In this document: positions 1-8,742 of the stretch, piece by piece | How the letters are laid out: each line of letters begins with the position of its first letter | Numbering within the stretch: the first letter of the stretch is position 1 | Assembly (NCBI GenBank): GCA_963691835.1 | Contig: OY829383.1 | Coordinates: 4,650,001-4,714,000 of the forward strand | DNA length: 64,000 bases | Source of the DNA: G963691835 sp963691835 | GTDB taxonomy: Bacteria > Pseudomonadota > Alphaproteobacteria > Thalassobaculales > Thalassobaculaceae | Direction: 5' to 3' | Notes under the pieces: model-generated | The model's database searches: none | The model's input: the letters and a program-made list of their open reading frames with translations, nothing else | What the model was told of the DNA's origin: nothing | Made by a program: the position numbers and the translations under genes

Positions 1-453
1 GTCCCGGTAGTAGGCGCAGGTCACGTAACACGGCACCTTGTTCCGGTAGCCGCCGAACAGCCGGTAGAGCGGAAGGCCCGCCGCCTTTCCGACAATGTCC
101 CAACACGCCAGATCCACCGCGGAAGAGATCCGGATCAGCGCCTCCCGGCCCCAACCCCGCTCCGCGGCGAGACGCGTTGACGTAAGCCCGAAGAGTTTCT
201 GGTAAAGCGGCTCCGGTGCCAGCGCATCCATTCCAAGGATCTCATCGGCGAGGCCGTCCTTCACGACCTTCGCGATCGGGGAGATGTCGGTGTAGCTGGT
301 GGCGAGGCCGAACCCCTGAATGCCGTCACTTGTCGTGAGACGGACCAGCAACTCGTTGGCGGACGGAACTTTGAAGAGGCTGACCCAATGGGGCCGCGTT
401 TCCCCCGGGGCGGTCAGGACGTAGAACTCAACTTGGGTGATGGTGCTGGTCAT
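1..453 (-). CDS. Mandelate racemase/muconate lactonizing enzyme family protein (partial)
   Basis: This reading frame runs open off the left edge, so only the first 151 residues are visible. It starts at the ATG on the minus strand (451-453), giving MTSTITQVEFYVL. The visible part matches the N-terminal capping domain of the enolase superfamily: the strand motif ITQVEFYVL, the loop around GIQGFGLATSY, and the beginning of the barrel at ISSAVDLACWDIVGKAAGLPL, where an A-x-D-x-A-x-W-D-like segment and GLPLYRLFGG are typical of MR/MLE enzymes. Members abstract a proton alpha to a carboxylate on acid sugars, amino acids or cycloisomerase substrates. The catalytic Lys and metal ligands lie outside the window, so the substrate cannot be inferred. 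It is co-directional with the MerR gene but 82 bases apart. Confidence 0.85.
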   Translation of the reverse strand, partial: MTSTITQVEFYVLTAPGETRPHWVSLFKVPSANELLVRLTTSDGIQGFGLATSYTDISPIAKVVKDGLADEILGMDALAPEPLYQKLFGLTSTRLAAERGWGREALIRISSAVDLACWDIVGKAAGLPLYRLFGGYRNKVPCYVTCAYYRD

Positions 454-535
454 CGGCGGGATCCTGGCTGGTCAGGTATTCGGCCAACATACTCCCGCAG
501 CACCCGGAAGAGATCCAGCGGTCACATCGAGCCAG

Positions 536-937
536 TCATTGCTGACGGGCCGATGTTCCGGCGAGGTCATCAAGGATCGGGCAGTTGGGTCGCCCGTCTC
601 CATGGCACTGTTTCACAAGGTGCGACAGCGTCGACCGAAGACCCTCCAACTCCCGGATCTTCTGCTCGATCCGCTCCAGATGCTCTTCGGCGACCCGGCG
701 GACGTCAGCGCTCGCCCGGCTCCGGTCCTCGTAGAGTTGTAGAAGCGCGCGGCAGTCCTCAATGCTGAAGCCGAGCGACCGGGACCGGGAGAGGAATGCA
801 AGCTTGTGCACATCCTCCGGCGAGAAGGCGCGATAGCCGTTCTCCCCTCTTGTCGGATGGATGAGACCAATATCCTCGTAGTACCGGATCGTCTTCGACG
901 GCAGGCCGGTTCGGTCGGCAACATCACCGATGTTCAT
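536..937 (-). CDS. cueR: MerR-family copper-responsive regulator (CueR/HmrR type)
   Basis: A 133-residue MerR-family activator. The N-terminal winged helix carries MNIGDVADRTGLPSKTIRYYE, a coiled dimerisation helix follows (about 75-110), and the C-terminal metal loop has Cys111 and Cys119 in CHGDGRPNCPIL, the C-x7-C spacing used by CueR for Cu(I), Ag(I) or Au(I). A Ser at about position 76, before the dimer helix, is the residue usually found in sensors of monovalent ions. It lies divergent from a Cu-transporting ATPase whose promoter contains a perfect CueR-type dyad, which supports copper-dependent activation of copA. In this family the regulator bends the over-long promoter spacer to allow transcription. 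The start at 937 is ATG. HmrR is the equivalent rhizobial name. Confidence 0.93.
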   Translation of the reverse strand: MNIGDVADRTGLPSKTIRYYEDIGLIHPTRGENGYRAFSPEDVHKLAFLSRSRSLGFSIEDCRALLQLYEDRSRASADVRRVAEEHLERIEQKIRELEGLRSTLSHLVKQCHGDGRPNCPILDDLAGTSARQQ

Positions 938-985
938 TGGCGGTCTCCTCGCCCCTCAAGTCAGCAGACCGTAGCGCAATCACGC

Positions 986-1016
986 TTGACCTTCCAGTGA
1001 CTGGAAGCCTGATGCT
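986..1016 (+). promoter_or_regulatory. CueR-type operator within the copA promoter
   Basis: The -35 hexamer TTGACC (986-991) and a -10-like GATGCT (1011-1016) are separated by 19 bases, the over-long spacer of MerR-activated promoters. Between them is a perfect 17-base palindrome, CTTCCAGT-G-ACTGGAAG (991-1007), closely resembling the ACCTTCC...GGAAGGT operators known for CueR. The ATG of copA follows at 1045, so the in-frame TTG at 937 upstream of this promoter cannot be the main start. Confidence 0.88.
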
Positions 1017-1044
1017 CGCCACTGTACGAGAAACCGAGGCCAAG

Positions 1045-3501
1045 ATGAGCGCACAGGAAACCCTCGCAGAGGCAGCCGTTATCCGGGATCCCGTCTGCGG
1101 CATGACCGTGGACCCGAACGCCGGAAAACCGAGCCACGAGCACGACGGCCGAGTGTTCCACTTCTGCGCCCAGCGGTGCTGCGACCGTTTCGCGGACGAG
1201 CCGGAGTCCTTCATCACAGACACTTGCCCGGTCTGCGGCTCCGATGTGGACCGAGCCTCGACCCCGTTCATGTCCAAGCACCTGGGCCAACGTCTCTACT
1301 TTGCCACCGAAACCTGCCAGACAACGTTCGACGCGGATCCTGAGCCGTACATGCAGAACAGGCCCGGGGTGGACGCCCCGCCGGCCGGCACCCTTTACAC
1401 CTGTCCGATGGACCCGGAGATCATTCGCGACCATCCGGACGACTGCCCCATCTGCGGTATGGCGTTGGAGCCGATGACGCCCAGCTTGGATGACGGGCCC
1501 AACCCGGAGCTTGTCGACTTCCGCCGGCGGCTTTGGATCGGCGCTCCCCTCGCCCTCGGGGTGTTTGTGCTGGAGATGGGCTCTCACATTGGTGTGCCGT
1601 TTGCGACCTGGCTTGGGCCGGACGTGCACATCTGGCTTCAGTTCCTTCTGGCAAGCCCGGTTGTTCTTTGGTTGGCGGCGCCGCTCTTCAAACGAGGCTG
1701 GTCGTCCATCACGAACCGAAGCCCGAACATGTGGACGCTGATCGCGATCGGGACCGGGGCTGCCTACGCCTTCAGCCTCGTTGCGACACTGGTTCCAGAC
1801 GTTTTCCCACCGGCGCTCAGGTCCGAGCATGGCTACCCGCCCGTCTACTTCGAGGCGGCGGCGGTCATCATCATTCTCGTGCTGCTCGGCCAGGTGATGG
1901 AGTTGTCGGCTCGGGACCGGACGGGCGACGCCATCCGCGCCCTCCTGCGACTGGCACCCAAGACCGCCCGGCGCGTCGTCGGCGACCGCGAAACGGATGT
2001 GCCGCTCGACACAGTGGTCCGGGGCGATCTCCTCAGGGTCCGGCCAGGCGAAGCGGTTCCCGTGGACGGACGCGTCGAGCAAGGACGCTCCAACGTCGAT
2101 GAAAGCATGCTGACCGGCGAGCCGATCCCGGTCGAGAAATCTTCCGGCGACACCGTCACCGGCGGCACGCTGAACGGAAGCGGCTCTTTCATCATGCGGG
2201 CCGAGCATGTTGGCGGGGAGACGGTGCTCTCAAGGATTGTCGATCTTGTCTCGAAAGCCCAACGGAGCCGAGCCCCACTCCAAAGCCTCGCCGACCGGGT
2301 CGCCGGGATCTTTGTGCCCACCGTCGTTCTGGTTGCGGCCGCCGCCTTTCTCGCATGGCTTGCTCTCGGACCGGCTCCATCCTTGTCATTCGCCGTTGTT
2401 GCAGCCGTCAGTGTCCTGATCATCGCCTGCCCTTGCGCATTGGGACTGGCGACGCCGATGTCGATCATGGTTTCCACCGGCCGCGGGGCGGGGGCGGGCG
2501 TTCTGATCCGCGACGCGGAGGCATTGGAGCGGCTCGCGTCAGTCGACACACTCGTCGTGGATAAGACGGGCACGCTGACGTCGGGCAGACCCGAAGTGAC
2601 CGATATCCGGGCCCTTGATGAGATCGATGGCGACAGGCTACTCGCCTTGACCGCGGCGTTGGAGCGGGCCTCTGAACACCCTTTGGCCAACGCCATCTTG
2701 AGGAAGGCGGCGGAGGCCGGCGTCGAACAATTGGAGGCGGAGGCTTTCGAGGCGGTCGTCGGCAAAGGTTTGCGCGGAAGCGTGGAGGGGCGCCGCCTGT
2801 TGCTCGGGACGGAGACGTTTCTCAATGAGGAAGGCGTTTCGACGACGGGCCACGAGGCAGGCGTAGAGGCCCTTCGGCGGGAGGGAAAAACCGTCGTCTT
2901 TCTCTCCGTGGACAACCGGATCGCCGGCATTATCGCGGTGTCGGATACCATCCGGCCCGAAGCCCGCGCCATCGTCGCCGCCCTTTCCCGGGACGGCACC
3001 CAGGTCGTGATGGCCACCGGCGACAACGCAGAGACCGCAAGGTCGGTCGCCGCAGCCCTTGGCATAGAAGCCATCCACGCGGGTCTGACGCCTCAGGATA
3101 AGGCGGACTTGGTCGTGTCGCTTCAGTCTGCGGGGAACCGGGTCGCCATGGCTGGAGACGGCGTGAACGATGCCCCTGTCCTGGCCGCGGCGGATGTCGG
3201 CATTGCCATGGGCGGCGGTGCGGATGTGGCGGTTGAAAGCGCCGGTATCACCCTCTTGAAAGGCGATCTCCGCGGGATCGCCCGCGCCCGGTCGCTTGCC
3301 CGGGCGACCGTCTCGAACATCCGGCAAAACCTGTTCTTCGCCTTCGTCTACAACGCGGTTGGTGTGCCGATCGCGGCGGGCGTGCTCTACCCGTTGCTCG
3401 GCGTTCTGCTGTCCCCCATGATCGCCGCCGCCGCGATGAGCCTGTCGTCCGTCTCCGTGATCGCAAACGCTCTCCGCCTGCGTCACCAGCGACTGGAATA
3501 G
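1045..3501 (+). CDS. copA: Copper-translocating P1B-type ATPase with YHS and heavy-metal-binding N-terminal domains
   Basis: An 818-residue inner-membrane Cu(I) export ATPase. The usual HMA domain is absent. Instead there are two YHS-like domains (about 14-58 with DPVCGM, 59-104 with CPVCG) and a short heavy-metal-binding domain (about 117-143, YTCPMDPE...CPICGM). The core has the membrane copper site ACPCALGLATP, the phosphatase loop LTGEPIPVE, the phosphorylation site DKTGTLTSG, the ATP-site ASEHPLA and the hinge GDGVNDAP. These identify a P1B-1 pump for Cu(I)/Ag(I). The start at ATG 1045 was chosen because the promoter and CueR operator lie at 986-1016; upstream in-frame codons precede the transcript. 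YHS-bearing N-termini are common in copper pumps of environmental proteobacteria. The gene is divergent from cueR. Confidence 0.95.
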   Translation: MSAQETLAEAAVIRDPVCGMTVDPNAGKPSHEHDGRVFHFCAQRCCDRFADEPESFITDTCPVCGSDVDRASTPFMSKHLGQRLYFATETCQTTFDADPEPYMQNRPGVDAPPAGTLYTCPMDPEIIRDHPDDCPICGMALEPMTPSLDDGPNPELVDFRRRLWIGAPLALGVFVLEMGSHIGVPFATWLGPDVHIWLQFLLASPVVLWLAAPLFKRGWSSITNRSPNMWTLIAIGTGAAYAFSLVATLVPDVFPPALRSEHGYPPVYFEAAAVIIILVLLGQVMELSARDRTGDAIRALLRLAPKTARRVVGDRETDVPLDTVVRGDLLRVRPGEAVPVDGRVEQGRSNVDESMLTGEPIPVEKSSGDTVTGGTLNGSGSFIMRAEHVGGETVLSRIVDLVSKAQRSRAPLQSLADRVAGIFVPTVVLVAAAAFLAWLALGPAPSLSFAVVAAVSVLIIACPCALGLATPMSIMVSTGRGAGAGVLIRDAEALERLASVDTLVVDKTGTLTSGRPEVTDIRALDEIDGDRLLALTAALERASEHPLANAILRKAAEAGVEQLEAEAFEAVVGKGLRGSVEGRRLLLGTETFLNEEGVSTTGHEAGVEALRREGKTVVFLSVDNRIAGIIAVSDTIRPEARAIVAALSRDGTQVVMATGDNAETARSVAAALGIEAIHAGLTPQDKADLVVSLQSAGNRVAMAGDGVNDAPVLAAADVGIAMGGGADVAVESAGITLLKGDLRGIARARSLARATVSNIRQNLFFAFVYNAVGVPIAAGVLYPLLGVLLSPMIAAAAMSLSSVSVIANALRLRHQRLE

Positions 3502-3526
3502 GCATTGGAAAAGCCTTTGGTGGTCC

Positions 3527-4372
3527 TCATTGAACAGCGGTGAACAGCCGCTCCCCGCCTATCGAAAACGAGTTGATTGCCCGTTGCCCCTGCTCTGACC
3601 GGAGCCAGTCGATGAATGCCCGGCCGGGAGTTGCGTCCACATGCGGATGGCGGTCCGGCGAGACCAGGATGACGCCGTATTCATTGATCAGGCGCGCATC
3701 CCCCTCGTGCAGAACAACCAGGTCGCCTTTGTTACCGAAACTCAGCCATGTACCCCGGTCAGCGAGCGTGTATCCGTTCATGGCCGCGCCGATGTTCAGC
3801 GTCGCCCCCATGCCGGAGCCGGTTTTCCGGTACCAGGTTCCTGAAGCCTCTTCCGGGTCACGGCCCGCCGCCGCCCAAAGTTCCCGTTCCCTCTTGTGAG
3901 TGCCGCTCTCATCCCCCCGGGAAAGAAAGATCGACCGGCTGTCGGCAATCCTCTTAAGGGCAGCCGCAACGTCGCCGAGGCTGTTGATGCCGGCCGGATC
4001 ATCTCTCGGACCGACAATGACGAAGTCGTTCACCATGACCGGGTGGCGCGCTTCGCCGAACCCTTCTGAGACGAAAGCCTCTTCCGAAGGCTTGTGGTGG
4101 ACCAGAAGGACGTCGGCATCACCGGACTTGGCGAGACGGATCGCAGCACCCGTTCCCACCGCGACGACCCTGACCGTGATACCGGTCTCCGCTTTGAAGA
4201 GTGGTAGAATGTGATCGAACAGACCCGAGTTCTGGGTCGACGTCGTCGACGCCACCGTGATGACCGGCGAGTCCGCTCGGCCTGACCCTCCATTACCGAA
4301 CAGAATGAGCCCGGCCAGGACCGTAAGGACCGCGAGGGATACGATGCCGACCGGGCGCCGTTCCCCGCTCAT
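3527..4372 (-). CDS. tupA: Tungstate ABC transporter, periplasmic binding protein
   Basis: A secreted oxyanion-binding protein of about 281 residues. After a basic N-terminus and a hydrophobic signal segment (IVSLAVLTVLAGLILFG) comes the TupA-type ligand motif ASTTSTQNSGL, followed later by LSRGDESGTHKRE and GATLNIGAAMNGYTL, all characteristic of the TupA/PstS-like family. The start at 4372 overlaps the tupC stop by four bases (ATGA), so translation is probably coupled; the frame is open further upstream but that lies inside tupC. It is the last gene of a tupB-tupC-tupA operon. Tungstate or molybdate specificity rests on family resemblance. No tungsto-enzyme gene is visible in the window. Confidence 0.9.
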   Translation of the reverse strand: MSGERRPVGIVSLAVLTVLAGLILFGNGGSGRADSPVITVASTTSTQNSGLFDHILPLFKAETGITVRVVAVGTGAAIRLAKSGDADVLLVHHKPSEEAFVSEGFGEARHPVMVNDFVIVGPRDDPAGINSLGDVAAALKRIADSRSIFLSRGDESGTHKRERELWAAAGRDPEEASGTWYRKTGSGMGATLNIGAAMNGYTLADRGTWLSFGNKGDLVVLHEGDARLINEYGVILVSPDRHPHVDATPGRAFIDWLRSEQGQRAINSFSIGGERLFTAVQ

Positions 4373-5148
4373 GAGCCACCCCCGTCCGGGCAGTCGGAGC
4401 GCCGCCACCAAAGAAGCTTACCCTCCAGAAAGTCACGGGCGAGATCGTTTTCCGGCTCTTCAAAGAAGGGCCCGGCCGCCCGGAACTCCTTGATCCGTCC
4501 GCGATGCAGGAAGATCACCTCATCCGCCATGCGGCGCGTCTGGACGAGGTCGTGACTGGACATGATGATCTTGGTACCCGCCACCGCGACCTCATTGATG
4601 ATGCTCTCCACAAGATAGGCGGCGGCTGGATCCAGGCTGGCGGTCGGCTCGTCGAGGAACAGCACTCTCGGCTCCGTTGCCAACGCGCGGGCTAGGGCAA
4701 GGCGCTGCTGCTCACCGAACGAGAGGGCGCGCGCCGAGACATTTGCCAACCGGCCCAGACCCGTCCTCCGGAGGAGCGCGTTGCGCCGGTCCGGACGGTC
4801 TCGGTGCGGAACACCGCGGAGGGACAACGCGAAGTCGATGTTTGCCGCCGCCGACCGCCGAAGCATGACAGGACGCTGAAAAACCATGGCCTGATAGGGT
4901 TTGGCGGACTCAGGCGAATGCCCACCCCAATCGACGCTCCCGTTCTCCGCCGGAACCAACCCATGACAGAGCTTCAAGAAGAGGCTCTTACCCGCCCCGT
5001 TGGGTCCGATCAGGAACGTCTTCGACGGTGCGGGACCGATCGTACAGTCGAGATCCTTCAAGACGCGTTTGCCGCCGCGGGAAAGACCCGCGCCCCGCAG
5101 CGTAAGCGGCAGAATGTCCGGGACCGACAAACTCACACGGGGCTCCAC
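4369..5148 (-). CDS. tupC: Tungstate ABC transporter, ATP-binding protein
   Basis: A 259-residue ABC ATPase that energises the tungstate importer. Walker A is GPNGAGKS, the Q-loop is AMVFQRP, the signature is LSFGEQQR (Phe-Gly in place of the usual Gly-Gly), Walker B is VLFLDEPTASLDP and the switch is SSHDL. The gene overlaps tupB by 16 bases at its start and tupA by four at its end, showing one compact operon. Motif spacing and neighbours assign it to the Tup system rather than to phosphate or sulfate uptake. Confidence 0.9.
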   Translation of the reverse strand: MEPRVSLSVPDILPLTLRGAGLSRGGKRVLKDLDCTIGPAPSKTFLIGPNGAGKSLFLKLCHGLVPAENGSVDWGGHSPESAKPYQAMVFQRPVMLRRSAAANIDFALSLRGVPHRDRPDRRNALLRRTGLGRLANVSARALSFGEQQRLALARALATEPRVLFLDEPTASLDPAAAYLVESIINEVAVAGTKIIMSSHDLVQTRRMADEVIFLHRGRIKEFRAAGPFFEEPENDLARDFLEGKLLWWRRSDCPDGGGS

Positions 5149-5840
5149 CGTTCCCCGACCGCTCGCAGGGACTGCGCGAGAAGGTTCAGGATAAGCGAGA
5201 TGCTCAGGAGGATGAGCCCCAAGCCCAAAGCAAGCGCAAGATCACCCTTGCTCGCTTCCAGGGCGATCGCAGTGGTCATCACACGGGTCATCTGGTCAAT
5301 GTTGCCGCCGACAATCATGACCGCGCCGACCTCCGCGATGGCGCGCCCGAAACCGGCGAGGACGCCCGTCACCAGAAGGAAACGACCGTCCCAAAGCAGT
5401 ACCGCCAGGCACTGCAAAGGCGACGCAGAGAAGGACTCAAGCGTTTCCCGGTACTCACCCCACAGGGCCTCGAGTATCTGACGTGTCAGCGCAACGACGA
5501 TCGGCAGAACAAGGATGACCTGCGCGATGATCATGGCCGTAGGCGTGAAGAGCAGGTTGAGCACGCCGAAGGGTCCCGATCTGGAGAGAAGCAGATAAAC
5601 GATCAAACCAACAACGACGGGCGGTAGACCCATCAAGGCATTGAACAACACGATCAGGAAACGCCGCCCGCGGAAATCGCTCAGCGCGATCAGTCCGCCA
5701 ATCGGCATCCCCACCAAGGCGGCGATGAAAACCGCCGTAACAGTTACCTTGAGGGACAGAACGATGATCGCCGCTAGATCCTCGTCCCCGCTCGCGATCA
5801 GGTGGAAGGCCGCGGTGAAAGCGTCGATGAAGGCGTCCAT
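5133..5840 (-). CDS. tupB: Tungstate ABC transporter, permease
   Basis: A 235-residue inner-membrane permease with about five to six hydrophobic segments, beginning near ALVGMPIGGLIAL. It carries a permease EAA-type loop close to FGRAIAEVGAVMIVGGNI, which contacts the ATPase. Residues such as NALMGLPPVVVGLIVYLLLS are typical of TupB/ModB-like permeases. It is first in the operon and overlaps tupC. The promoter should lie in the short gap 5841-5997, which it shares with the divergent aldolase gene. Confidence 0.88.
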   Translation of the reverse strand: MDAFIDAFTAAFHLIASGDEDLAAIIVLSLKVTVTAVFIAALVGMPIGGLIALSDFRGRRFLIVLFNALMGLPPVVVGLIVYLLLSRSGPFGVLNLLFTPTAMIIAQVILVLPIVVALTRQILEALWGEYRETLESFSASPLQCLAVLLWDGRFLLVTGVLAGFGRAIAEVGAVMIVGGNIDQMTRVMTTAIALEASKGDLALALGLGLILLSISLILNLLAQSLRAVGERWSPV

Positions 5841-5997
5841 GCCCGGTGGGATTTCCTCGGAAACGAAAACGGCATCTACCGCGGCGCGCGACCGCGTGCG
5901 AGGGTGATGCTGCGGCCACTTGAGCGGGGTTTCAAGCCCGGACGGGTCTCAGGTGTCGCATCGCATATCCGGTCCCCTCACCCTGAGGTCACCCTTC

Positions 5998-6870
5998 ATG
6001 CTGTCCGGCATTCACACCGCGCTTGTAACACCGTTTGATTCCGATCTCGCCGTCGATGTCCAGGCTCTCCGCGCCAGTGTCCGTTACCAGATTGAGAACG
6101 GCGCAGCAGGACTCTGCCCGTTAGGCGGAACGGGGGAGCCCCTTTCCCTCAGCCTGGATGAGCACCGTTTGATCATCGACACGGTCATGGAGGAAGCGAC
6201 ACGAACACGCACCGTCCCTGTGACGGTCGGCTGTCTCAAAGGCGGGCAATCAGAAGTCCTGGAGATCGCCAGATACGCCGCAGGTGCGGGCGCCGACGCG
6301 GTGATGATCGCACCGCCATACTTCTATGGCCCCCGCGCCGCAGATATACAGGGGCACCTGAATGCGGTCGCAGACGCCGTCGATCTGCCCATCGTCTTTT
6401 TTCATACACCGGGCCGCAGTGGCATTCGGCTGGACGCGGACACAATTCTCGGGCTGTTCGATGCGGTGCCGGCCATCAAAGGCATCAAGGACGCCTCCTC
6501 GGACGCAATCCTGGCAGCCGAGCTCATCCGTGGCGCGCCGGAAGTCGCTTTCCTGCAGGGATTGGATGAGCTGCTTCTCGCTTCCCACGCCTTGGGCGCG
6601 CCGGGCGCGATCGTCTCCCTAGCCGACTTGATGCCCGGGGACCTCGCCGCTCTCTGGCAGGCTGCCAACGACGGTGACATGGCACAGGCGCGCGGGCGCC
6701 AACTCGACCTTCTGCCGCTCTGCCGCGTGATCTATAGCGAGCCCAATCCCGGCCCCTTGAAATTTGCGCTCGCGCTTTCCGGACGGCCCGCAGGCGGTTG
6801 CCGCCCACCGATCTACAGCCCGACGGAAGGGTGCCGCCGTCTGCTTGAGCGGCTGTTGGGGGCGAACTGA
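5998..6870 (+). CDS. Dihydrodipicolinate synthase/N-acetylneuraminate lyase family aldolase
   Basis: A 290-residue class I aldolase of the DapA/NanA superfamily. The ATG at 5998 has a GAGG ribosome-binding site nine bases upstream and gives the family-typical beginning MLSGIHTALVTPFD. The Schiff-base lysine is in PAIKGIKDASSD, the catalytic tyrosine in APPYFYGP, and the substrate-carboxylate loop is GGTGEPLSL, which corresponds to G-G-T-G-E. True DapA usually has a T-T-G-E loop and sits in lysine-biosynthesis contexts. Here the gene stands alone, divergent from tupBCA, so it could equally be a catabolic 2-keto-3-deoxy acid or 4-hydroxy-tetrahydrodipicolinate-type enzyme. The exact substrate is unresolved. 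Confidence 0.85.
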   Translation: MLSGIHTALVTPFDSDLAVDVQALRASVRYQIENGAAGLCPLGGTGEPLSLSLDEHRLIIDTVMEEATRTRTVPVTVGCLKGGQSEVLEIARYAAGAGADAVMIAPPYFYGPRAADIQGHLNAVADAVDLPIVFFHTPGRSGIRLDADTILGLFDAVPAIKGIKDASSDAILAAELIRGAPEVAFLQGLDELLLASHALGAPGAIVSLADLMPGDLAALWQAANDGDMAQARGRQLDLLPLCRVIYSEPNPGPLKFALALSGRPAGGCRPPIYSPTEGCRRLLERLLGAN

Positions 6871-7056
6871 GGGAATGCAGGTTTAGCTCCCTCGAACCGG
6901 TCTTTTGAGTATTCTAGATCGAATGCCCAACCGTTAATGCGTTGAATCCAGTTTAAGTCTGTAACGACTCAGTTTAGACAAAATTATCTTTGATTTTACT
7001 CTGTATGCACGACACCCATAACGAATTCTTAACCAAATATCTGCATAACCGGGTAC

Positions 7057-8721
7057 ATGAATGATTCTGCCTCAGCGTCAAATGATATTGGCGTCCCGAA
7101 TTCGATGACCTCGCCGGAGGAGCCTGTCCAGTCCACCCTTAGCTTCTTGGCTCAACGGGGGTGGCGGGGAGACGACGACTTCTTCGCCGCGTTGGCAGCC
7201 CACTTGGCCAGGGTCCTCGCGGTGGACTACGCATTCGTGGATCGCATTGTGCCGGATGCGCCGGAACGCGTTGCAACCATCGCCCTTTGGGCAAAAGGCG
7301 GAATCGAAAAGAACTTCGACTACGACCTTGTCGGGACACCCTGCGAGAACGTACTCGGCCAGGACATCTGCTTCTACAGAGACAACATTCAGGGTCTGTT
7401 CCCGAACGATGCGCTCTTGGTCGACATGAATGCGGAAAGCTACGCGGGCATTCCCTTATGGGCGAGTGACGGCACGGCGCTGGGCCTGATCGCTGTTATG
7501 CATACGAACCCGATCAGCAACAGGGATACAGTTGAAACAGTCTTGCGGATGGTGGAACTCCGGGCATCGGCGGAGTTGGAGCGGCGGCTTCTGACCGACG
7601 AGCTTGCCGAGAGCCATCACCGGGTTCAGGACTTCGCGGACGTCTCGTCGGACTGGTTCTGGGAGACCGACGCAAACCATCGCTATGTCTGGTTTTCACC
7701 GAACGTCGAGGAAGTCGCCGGCGTCCCGCCCGAGTGGCACTACGGCAAAACCCGTCAGGAGATCGGCAGCCCAGACATTCCGAAAAAGGACTGGGACGCG
7801 CACCTGGAGATGTTGAGTAAGCACCTTCCCTACAAGAACTTCGAGTTCAAACGCCGGGGGCCGGACGGCGATAAATGGCTACGCTCCTCTGGAAAGCCGA
7901 TCTTTGACGCCGATGGCGTCTTCAAGGGATACCGGGGCACCGGCTCGGACATCACTCCCGAGATCACACGTCGGCTCGCGCTCGAGCAGGAACTGCGCAC
8001 CGCCAAGGAGAACGCGGAGTCGTCAAACCGGGCCAAATCCACGTTTCTTGCCAAGATGAGCCATGACCTTCGAACCCCGCTCAATGCCGTTGTCGGGCTT
8101 GGCCAGATGATGGAGCAGCAGGTCTATGGCGAGTTGGGGCACCCAAAATACCAGGAGTACTCCCGCGATATTGTCTCAAGCGGTAACTACCTTCTGGAAC
8201 TCGTCTGCGACATCCTCGACATGTCACGGATCGAAACAGGGCATATCAAGATCGACCTCCAGGATCTGAAACTGAAATCAGTGATCGACGAGGTCATATC
8301 CATCGTCATGCCGGCGCCGTCGGACAATCATCCCAGGATCGATAACCTCGTCACGGACAGCGCGATCTCCGTGCGGACGGATTTGAAGGCACTGCATCAG
8401 ATTCTGGTGAACCTGCTGTCTAACGCGGCGAAGTTCACGCCCGCCGGCGGGCGGATCACCGTTAGTGCCGCCCCCACGGATGATGGGGTCCGAATTGTCG
8501 TACAGGACAATGGCATCGGCATGTCGCCCGAAGCGGTCGTGCGCGTGGGCGAGCCATTCACCGGAGCCCAGGACGCCTACAAGGCCGCGACAACCGAAGG
8601 CACCGGGCTCGGACTATCGATCGTGACCGGCTTGCTGGAACATCTCGGCAGCAATCTCGAGATCAGCAGCGACCTCGGACACGGCACCACGGCCAGCTTC
8701 ACCCTGCCCCTTGCGCGCTAG
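7057..8721 (+). CDS. Soluble sensor histidine kinase (GAF-PAS-HisKA-HATPase)
   Basis: A 554-residue kinase with no obvious membrane segment. A GAF-like region covers about residues 25-180, and a PAS fold with a PAC end (about 190-310; WFWETDANHRYVWFSPN, GYRGTGSDIT) follows. A coiled linker leads to the HisKA box MSHDLRTPLNAV with the phospho-accepting His. The ATPase domain has N-box NLLSNAAKF, G1 DNGIGMS and G2 GTGLGLSIV. No receiver domain and no adjacent response regulator gene are present, so its partner must be elsewhere. The 186-base lower-GC leader 6871-7056 probably holds its promoter. Confidence 0.9.
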   Translation: MNDSASASNDIGVPNSMTSPEEPVQSTLSFLAQRGWRGDDDFFAALAAHLARVLAVDYAFVDRIVPDAPERVATIALWAKGGIEKNFDYDLVGTPCENVLGQDICFYRDNIQGLFPNDALLVDMNAESYAGIPLWASDGTALGLIAVMHTNPISNRDTVETVLRMVELRASAELERRLLTDELAESHHRVQDFADVSSDWFWETDANHRYVWFSPNVEEVAGVPPEWHYGKTRQEIGSPDIPKKDWDAHLEMLSKHLPYKNFEFKRRGPDGDKWLRSSGKPIFDADGVFKGYRGTGSDITPEITRRLALEQELRTAKENAESSNRAKSTFLAKMSHDLRTPLNAVVGLGQMMEQQVYGELGHPKYQEYSRDIVSSGNYLLELVCDILDMSRIETGHIKIDLQDLKLKSVIDEVISIVMPAPSDNHPRIDNLVTDSAISVRTDLKALHQILVNLLSNAAKFTPAGGRITVSAAPTDDGVRIVVQDNGIGMSPEAVVRVGEPFTGAQDAYKAATTEGTGLGLSIVTGLLEHLGSNLEISSDLGHGTTASFTLPLAR

Positions 8722-8742
8722 CGCCCGGGTTGATCACAGCCG

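Noticed and set aside
937..1044. An upstream in-frame TTG at 937 as the copA start
   Set aside because: It lies upstream of the CueR-type promoter (986-1016) and would overlap the cueR start; ATG 1045 agrees with the promoter.
961..2208. A long open frame on the minus strand opposite copA
   Set aside because: Low-complexity Arg/Gly/Pro-rich product with no domain; an antisense shadow of a high-GC gene.
5998..6870. Calling the aldolase dapA outright
   Set aside because: The carboxylate-binding loop is G-G-T-G-E rather than the usual T-T-G-E and there is no lysine-biosynthesis context.
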